Part shown: positions 57,917 to 64,000 of the stretch, piece after piece | How the letters are laid out: each line of letters begins with the position of its first letter | How positions within the stretch are numbered: the first letter of the stretch is position 1 | Source of the DNA: Ptychodera flava | Lineage: Eukaryota; Hemichordata; Enteropneusta; Ptychoderidae | Length of the DNA: 64,000 nucleotides | Assembly: GCF_041260155.1 (NCBI RefSeq) | Contig: NC_091928.1 | Coordinates: forward strand, 32,798,388 to 32,862,387 | Direction: 5' to 3' | Translations under genes and position numbers: made by a program | The notes under the pieces: generated by a model | Databases searched by the model: none | Told to the model about the DNA's origin: nothing | What the model saw: the letters and a program-made list of their open reading frames with translations, nothing else

Positions 57917-58004
57917 ATGAACCCTGCGTGTATAGCACACTTCACCACCATTATCATGGTCCTCACATCACTGCCTCGTACCTCATCTTACAGCCACTTG
58001 ACAG
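57917..58004 (+). CDS. signal-peptide first exon, copy 2 (intact)
   Basis: Identical in all 88 nt to copy 1, with the same GTGAGT donor. The flanks are also almost identical for several hundred bp, implying a recent duplication or gene conversion. Confidence 0.55.
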
Positions 58005-58789
58005 GTGAGTTTTGCAATTCTTCTTTTAGTTGACAACAATTTTATTTAAGTTTCATATTCTCTTTGCACACGATAAGATTTCGCAAACAATGCCTGCCTT
58101 GCCTCATACTATGTGATATTTCTACTGCTACTGATTGTCTGGCATTGCTTTTAGTTTGCAACATAGTAAACTTTGCAAATCAAGACCTTCGAGGCCTAGC
58201 TTAAGAGCTGTGTTATTTAAATGGGATGACAGTTTAAGGTAACTTGTTTGAAACTTTATTTATGTATTAGAACACATATGCAATTTTTTCACAGTCTGAA
58301 AATCCCCATTTCCTAGTTGGAAGTTCTCCATCCGTTAGTTAGTTTCTATCCGTTAGATATTCTGTACAAAGGAACCCTGAACTCATTTACACAGAGGGGA
58401 GTGATAGTGGTAAGAATTTTATCACGTCAACGAAACTTGTCAACAGGCCTAAGAATCACAAAGTTGTCAAATTTGTAAGACTCAAAGGTTGGACATGAAG
58501 ATAGTAGCATATGACATTAATCGAACAACAAGAAATATCTTATTCATTTGCATTATATATTCATCGGACCTATCACAACACTACTAATCCAACGGGAAGT
58601 GATGTCCAAGCAATTGAATGCCACTGTTAATGATCAATTTGATCATGACATTTTTAAACTCGCCACTTCTAGTTATCCGTAACCCATTACTCCACACTTC
58701 CCTATTACTTAGTTTCCATCCGTTAGAAATTCTGTACAAAGGATAGTAGTATGTATATACACAAAAAAAAAACAAAACAAAAAATAAAC

Positions 58790-59301
58790 AAAACAAACCA
58801 AAACAAAATAACGGCGGTGAAGTCAGCGATTTCCTTTAAATTAAATTTATTAAAACTATTCACGAAGTCAAGTGATAAAGTACAAACTGTATAAGTTTAC
58901 AGGCTACTTATCTCAGCTGGGACTCCTAGTCTCAAGAGTTGAGTGTAGACAGACAAGTCCTTCTTTGGCTTGCAGGCTTGAGTTTGATCCGTGCAGATGT
59001 TCACGGAGCAAGTCCAGCGTGAGTGTAAAAGTTTTGAAAAGTCTTGAAATAAACACTGCTGAAGTGATCCCCAAAGTCTAACTGAAAAACTGTACCGTCC
59101 CGTATTTATACTAAAACGATTATATCAAGAAGGTAACAGAACAATCTAGAATTTCTATTGATATACTAATAACTGTTCTAAAAATATATTGACTCTTTGT
59201 AAACATGACTAATTGAATTTAAGGTCATGGAGGAGGATGAACTTAAGAATGTTATAGAATAGTTAAACTCAGGTCATTATTGGGGAGAATGACCTACATA
59301 A
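58790..59301 (-). mobile_element. solo LTR related to the 17730 element
   Basis: Aligns along its length with the 17730-18303 LTR (GGCTTGCAGGCTTGA, GAAAAGTCTTGA, ATGACTAATTGAATT, GACCTACATAA) but is much more diverged. No internal region or second LTR is present. It sits in a unit of the signal-exon array. Confidence 0.82.
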
Positions 59302-59334
59302 GAAGTAGAACAGTTCATAAGCGTGCACTCAAAA

Positions 59335-59417
59335 ATGAAACATGCGTGTATAACATAATTCACTATCATCATTATTGTTCTCATTGTCTGATACCTCATC
59401 TTACAGTCACTTGACAG
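59335..59417 (+). pseudogene. signal-peptide exon, copy 3 (broken)
   Basis: In-frame TAA after seven codons, and the donor GT has changed to CT (CAGCTGAG). Confidence 0.75.
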
Positions 59418-59642
59418 CTGAGTTCTGCAAGAATACTTATTTTAGTTAACAACAATTTTATTTAAGTTTAACGTTTTGTTCGCTTACGATAAAACTTTGT
59501 GAACAATGCACCCTAGCATCATATTTTCTGATATTTCTACTGCTACTACTGGTCTAGCATTGATTTGACAAAAGAACCTCACTGTTACCGAGCAAGATTT
59601 CATTATCAACGTATCAAAAATCTGTAAGAATCATTCGCATAA

Positions 59643-59713
59643 GATAACATGACATAAAATAACATAACATAACATAACATAACATAACATAACATGACAT
59701 AATATAACATAAC
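59643..59713. repeat. (AACAT)n array, unit 3
   Basis: Pentamer run with GACAT and AAAAT variants at its ends. Confidence 0.9.
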
Positions 59714-60077
59714 AAGTAATGTATCATTGACAGATCTTAATAGTTCTAGTAACAGTCAGTATTAACAAAATTGACTTTACCATTACAGAAAAAGCGGTTA
59801 GTTGACATATTAATATGCGAGAAAAAGTTGTTAACATAGATTAGCGAGGGAGGAAGCCATGTCTAGTCTCGATGGTTGAATATTTAACGTAATTAACATT
59901 GTAAGGCCAAACCTACAAAGCCCTGCTAAGGAGACTTGTCTGAAAAATTTATGTTGAAAATTTATGTATTAGAACAACACTAGCATTTTAGAATTGTTTG
60001 AAAATCGTACTTCCATCATTCCGTTAGAATTTCTACACAAAGGAATCCTTAACTCATCTACGCAGAGGTGCGTGATA

Positions 60078-60664
60078 CACTATAGGAGAAAAATTAGCAG
60101 ACTGGAGCGAGAAAGTGACACTTTCTCGCAATCGGTGAGAATCTCTTATTATTCTCACCACTGGCAGTGAGACTTTTTAAAGTTCCCACTAGTGAGCAGT
60201 GAGAAATGCACTCCATAGTGAGAATCAAGTATGGTAACAGATTCTTACAGCTGACACTTAAAATTCTCACCAAGCACAGTGAGAATGGTTATTTTCACGG
60301 TGAGAATGTATCATACGATTATTCACAGGTGAGATTCAACCATACTCACCTGGCATTGATGTGAGAATCATCCCGACTTATTGTTCACTTTGGAGAATCA
60401 ATATGGTTAATTGTCACAAGTGAATAATGAGTCTAGCCGATTTTCATCAATGAATTGTGAGTTGTTCATCCAATAAAATAACATTCTGACTAGCTTTGGT
60501 GAGAATTTCTCCGGTCTCCGATCTCACCGGTGACAATATGTTACCATCCACGATTCAACACCAAGAAGTATGTCTCGCTGGACAGCAATGAGAATAACAA
60601 TATATTCTCACCATTAGCCGAAAGCCTCACTTTCTCGCTCCAGTCTCGCAATTTTTCTGTGGTA
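60078..60664. mobile_element. MITE with GTGAGAAT motif arrays
   Basis: The ends contain AGAAAAATT..AGACTGGAGCGAGAAAGTGA and its complement. The interior repeats GTGAGAAT / ATTCTCAC many times in both orientations. Comparison with unit 4 shows a clean insertion, probably at TA. Such motif arrays resemble transposase-binding repeats. Confidence 0.8.
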
Positions 60665-60969
60665 TACTGGTTAGAATTTTATAACGTTAACAGAACTTGT
60701 CAAGAGACCTAAGAACCACAAAGTTGCCAAATGTGTAAGTCTATAAATGGGGACATGAAGATAGTAGCATGAAATTATACAAATAACAAGAAGTATATTA
60801 TCCATTTTCATTGTATATTCACTACAGCTATCATAACACCACTAATCCAAGGGGATGTACTGCAAGGGGAATTGAATGCCCTATTTAATGATCAATTAGA
60901 TCATAATATTACTTAACGCGCTACTTCCAGGTATTCGTAATCATGCATTCCACACGTTACTATAGTTAC

Positions 60970-61594
60970 AGTGTTTTCCCTGCATGTTCATTGAAAGCGG
61001 AACTTTCTACCCCAATCATCAAAATTAGGCGGCAGACTTCACCTTTTAGGGGGCAGCCACTTTTGATGCCGATTTTGCCTTCGTAGGAAGCGCTTCCTAG
61101 ATAGCATCACGATCGTCACCAAGATCAGTTGCGTCGTCTATGTCGCATGCACTACCCGTACTGACATCGAACATCATGAGCGTTCGTCAGCTTGTCATGT
61201 GCTCGGCTGCGCTCCATCTTCTGTCAATTCGTCATCAACAAGTTTCCCCGACTCAGATTTGACGTAATTATTGTTCCCTTGGACATACAAGATTCTGTCA
61301 GAATTGGGGGTTTAAATCCTTAAAATGATGCACCGATCCTCGTGCACCTATCAAGCGATTGTGTTGCATAGCATGACGCATGCCTGGACAATGCTAAAGC
61401 TGAAATTTCCCAAAGTCAGTCATTGATACACACAGTTCGCATATATTTGCTAAGGTCATCCTCATATATCAGTATATGTGAACGTCTTTGCTTGCTGTTT
61501 TTGGGCGCAATTTCTACGCTGTCAGTAACTTTTCAGGGCAGACGGGGCTCGAAATGCGCAAATTGCGCAATCGCGCAGTCGAGAGAAAAACCCT
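60970..61594. mobile_element. hAT-like MITE
   Basis: Flanked by an exact 8-bp ATAGTTAC duplication (60962-60969 and 61595-61602). Ends AGTGTTTTCCC and AGGGTTTTTCTC (inverted) are imperfect but hAT-like. No transposase inside. Confidence 0.72.
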
Positions 61595-61714
61595 ATAGTT
61601 ACTGTAGTTGTAGAACAGTTCATAAACGTGCACTCAAATAAATTGCAGTTAAGAACCTTACACATACAGGTTAAGATCTTGTATTCAAATTATCAAAATC
61701 TGTAAGAATTATTA

Positions 61715-61794
61715 TCATAACATAACATAACATAACATAACATAACATAACATAACATAACATAACATAACATAACATAACATAACATAGCACA
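61715..61794. repeat. (AACAT)n array, unit 4
   Basis: About 15 perfect copies. Confidence 0.93.
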
Positions 61795-62485
61795 ACTTGT
61801 TATTAACCGATCTTTATACTTACAGCAGTCTGTATAAACATAATTGACTTTACCATTACAGAAAACGGTGATAAAATTAGTATATGAGATTTGCGGGGGA
61901 GGAAGCATTGCTTGGTCTCCCTGATTGAATATTAAAATAGTTAACATTGTAAATCAAAACCTTGCAGCTTTGCTAAAAGTTCTGTTTGTGAAGTGTGATA
62001 ATAATTTTAACCAACCTGTCTGAAACGTTATCATGTAAATATTGGCAATTTTGAACATAATTTGAAAATCACCATTTCCATCGATCCCTTAGAGGTCTAT
62101 ACAAAGGAATCCTTCACCCATCTACACAAAGGTGCGTGATTGTGGTTAGAATTTTATCACGTCCACAGAAATTGTCAACAGGCTTTAGAATCACAAAGTT
62201 ACCAAGAGTGTTTGACTAAAAAATGGGACATGAAGATAGTAGCATGACATTAATAAAATAAGAAGAAATACATTATCCATTCATTTAGCATTTTGTATTG
62301 ATCAGACCTATCACAACACCACTAATCCAACGGGAAGTGCTGTACGAAGAGCACTTGAATGTCATGATAGTTAATGATCGATTAGAACATTGCCTTCCTA
62401 AACTCGCCACATTTTTAGTCATTCGTAACCCAGTACTCCACGATTACGCATAGTAGTAGAACAGTTCATAAGCGTACACTCAAAA

Positions 62486-62572
62486 ATGAAAGCTGCGTGT
62501 ATAGCACACTTCACCACCATCTTCATGGTCCTCACATCACTGCCCGTACCTCATCTTACAGTCACTTGAGAG
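62486..62572 (+). pseudogene. signal-peptide exon, copy 4 (frameshifted)
   Basis: MKAACIAHFTTIFMVLTSLP, then a one-base loss shifts the frame and gives TGA just before the donor, which is still GTGAGT. If the exon is only used for targeting, this copy is dead. Confidence 0.7.
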
Positions 62573-62700
62573 GTGAGTTTTGCAATTCTTCTTTTAGTTG
62601 ACAACAATTTTATTGAAGTTTCACGTGTACATTCTGTTTGCACATAATAAGACTTCGTAAACAATATCTGCCTTTCCTCATACTGCCGGATGTTTCTACT

Positions 62701-63350
62701 GCTCCCTATCCTCGCAATGATTTTAGTTTGCAGCAAAGTGTGTCAATAACGATTATATTACACAGTATCGTAATTTGACTAAGGAACCTTAACAATCGCA
62801 AATGTGCATGTTGAAGGTCTGTGTTTAGACGTCAAATGGAAAAGGCTTTGATAGTACAGACAGCGTAACGTATATCGGCTGGGATGTCTTTAGTTAGGTA
62901 CTACAGAACATTTGAACAGAGACCTTAGGCATGTTAAGAAAACTACTGCTAGAGCTTATTTAGCCAATTATTAAATGCAGTTACAGCGATTTGATTCAAT
63001 GACTTCCAATCTGTACAGTTTACAGCATTCGTGACGATTAGAACTGTTGTTTAGACAACAGACTTGATAGCTTACTCGGTAATGTGAGCGTATTTTAAAT
63101 AATAATTAACTAAAGCCGTGCTTCGCACATGTATTCGGATAGATTACTGAATAACAGATAACATAAAACAAGCATGTCGATTTTAAGAGTCGAACTTTAT
63201 CAGTGCGATCACAGGTCACGAAAAGATGATGTTTGTGTTTCAAATTGCCAATGGTGATTCTATAGTCCTATACACAGAGAGCCATGGTACATATCCCGAC
63301 AGACCTAGACTATGTATGTGACAGGTGGCAGAAATTGCAACTGAAAAATG
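62701..63350. other. no gene seen
   Basis: AT-rich sequence without recognisable features. Confidence 0.5.
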
Positions 63351-63365
63351 ACCCGAGAGCAGCGC

Positions 63366-63597
63366 TGCCCTCAGGGCAGTTATGAGCGAACTAAACATGT
63401 GTACAACGTGCAATGACGTCAGGGCATATTGGCAGATAGGATAGGAAATGTATGTCTGCCCTGAGGGCAGCTAAGATATATTGCTACTTTCAGGGCAGAT
63501 TGGTAGACACTATACCATGCTGTAAGGACAGGAAATGTATGTCTACCCTGAGGGCAGCTAAGATATATTGCTGCCCTCAGGGCAGACATACATTTCC
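63366..63597. promoter_or_regulatory. cluster of TFAP2-like palindromes with a hairpin
   Basis: TGCCCTSAGGGCA occurs exactly at 63366-63378, 63457-63469 and 63572-63584, with a one-mismatch copy at 63544-63556. The last two form the stem of a hairpin (63531-63597) with 27-bp arms. The palindrome equals the TFAP2 consensus, but the repeat structure could equally reflect a small MITE. Confidence 0.45.
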
Positions 63598-63600
63598 TAG

Positions 63601-64000
63601 CATTAAAGCCCCAATAGCTGCAAATGTTAAAAAACCGATCTCAAAGTATCCTTAGTTTTCAAAGAGTTTTCTTTGAGTAAGAGCCATTAGAGACTTAAAA
63701 AGTGTATAACGCTGCCATGACTGTCAAAAGTGGCATGTAAATTCAAAGATTTTAACGTCATTTTAGATTTCCCGCCATTTTCAAAAACTAATCATATGAC
63801 AGAGAAAATAAAGATTTTAACAACAAAATGTTGGCCATCGTGTGTTGTGCATTCAAGTAAATGGTATCATGCTTGTTTCTGGTATGATCACCATGTGTAT
63901 GCGCAGGAAATACTCTTTTTTTGTATTTTCCCGTGGGGGCGTCATTTTATGGGTGCGGCACCCGTTTATTATTCAGCCTTTTAAAACGTGTAGGCATGGT
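63601..64000. other. no gene seen
   Basis: An 84-codon open frame at 63730-63984 shows no domain or splice context; treated as random. Confidence 0.4.

Larger units (their letters stand above)
55150..62700 (+). repeat. tandem array of about 2-kb units with a signal-peptide exon
   Basis: Units share, in order: TATCAAAATCTGTAAGAAT, an (AACAT)n run, GACTTTACCATTACAG, GCGAGGGAGGA, AAAATCCCCATTTCC, GGACATGAAGATAGTAGCAT, GGGAAGTGCTGTACGAAGAG, CTAAACTCGCCACTTCTAG and a short ATG exon with a GT donor. Four exon copies are seen. Unit lengths differ because of private insertions (solo LTR, two MITEs, a 1.3-kb insert) and loss of the pentamer in one unit. Confidence 0.8.

Noticed and set aside
61693..61947. 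Frame with a CYVML repeat
   Set aside because: Translation of the AACAT pentamer array.

Overview
This window looks like animal nuclear DNA: AT-rich, with long introns, GT-AG splice sites, many microsatellites and a heavy load of nested transposable elements. I see no bacterial features. The genes and the retroelement lineage suggest an invertebrate deuterostome such as an amphioxus, hemichordate or echinoderm, but the species cannot be fixed from the sequence alone.

The recognisable host genes are three tandem, same-strand genes for TNF-superfamily ligands. Gene A (exons at about 122-199, 4981-5114, 5447-5516, 6979-7205) lacks its first exons, which lie left of the window. Gene B (25193-37022, six exons, 314 aa) and gene C (38381-51542, six exons, 329 aa) look complete. 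Each has a short cytosolic tail, one membrane anchor, a stalk with conserved cysteines and a C-terminal TNF homology domain. The last three exons are shared, with matching phases, by all three genes. The end of the domain looks most like the TRAIL (TNFSF10) group.

Most of the rest is mobile DNA. Gene A introns hold a 2.9-kb foldback element with 51-bp tandem repeats in inverted arms (797-3707) and a set of interlocked inverted repeats (5584-6690). Between A and B lies a near-complete LTR retrotransposon on the minus strand (17730-23876). Its integrase precedes its reverse transcriptase, which is the Gmr1-like arrangement of Ty3/gypsy elements. Gene B intron 2 holds a 3.5-kb DNA transposon with TGTTCA-rich ends (27292-30812). 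Gene C intron 3 holds a second, internally deleted Gmr1-like element (43655-48412), which is itself interrupted by a TTAA-flanked DNA element (44284-46377), and a TRIM-like 832-bp LTR element (48790-49621).

From about 55.1 to 62.7 kb lies a decayed tandem array of roughly 2-kb units. Each unit ends in a short first exon encoding a signal peptide (55930, 57917, 59335, 62486). Two copies are intact and identical; two are broken. Different units carry different insertions (a solo LTR, a MITE with GTGAGAAT motifs, a hAT-like MITE, a 1.3-kb insert), so the units serve as empty-site controls for one another. The last kilobase holds a cluster of palindromes resembling TFAP2 sites.
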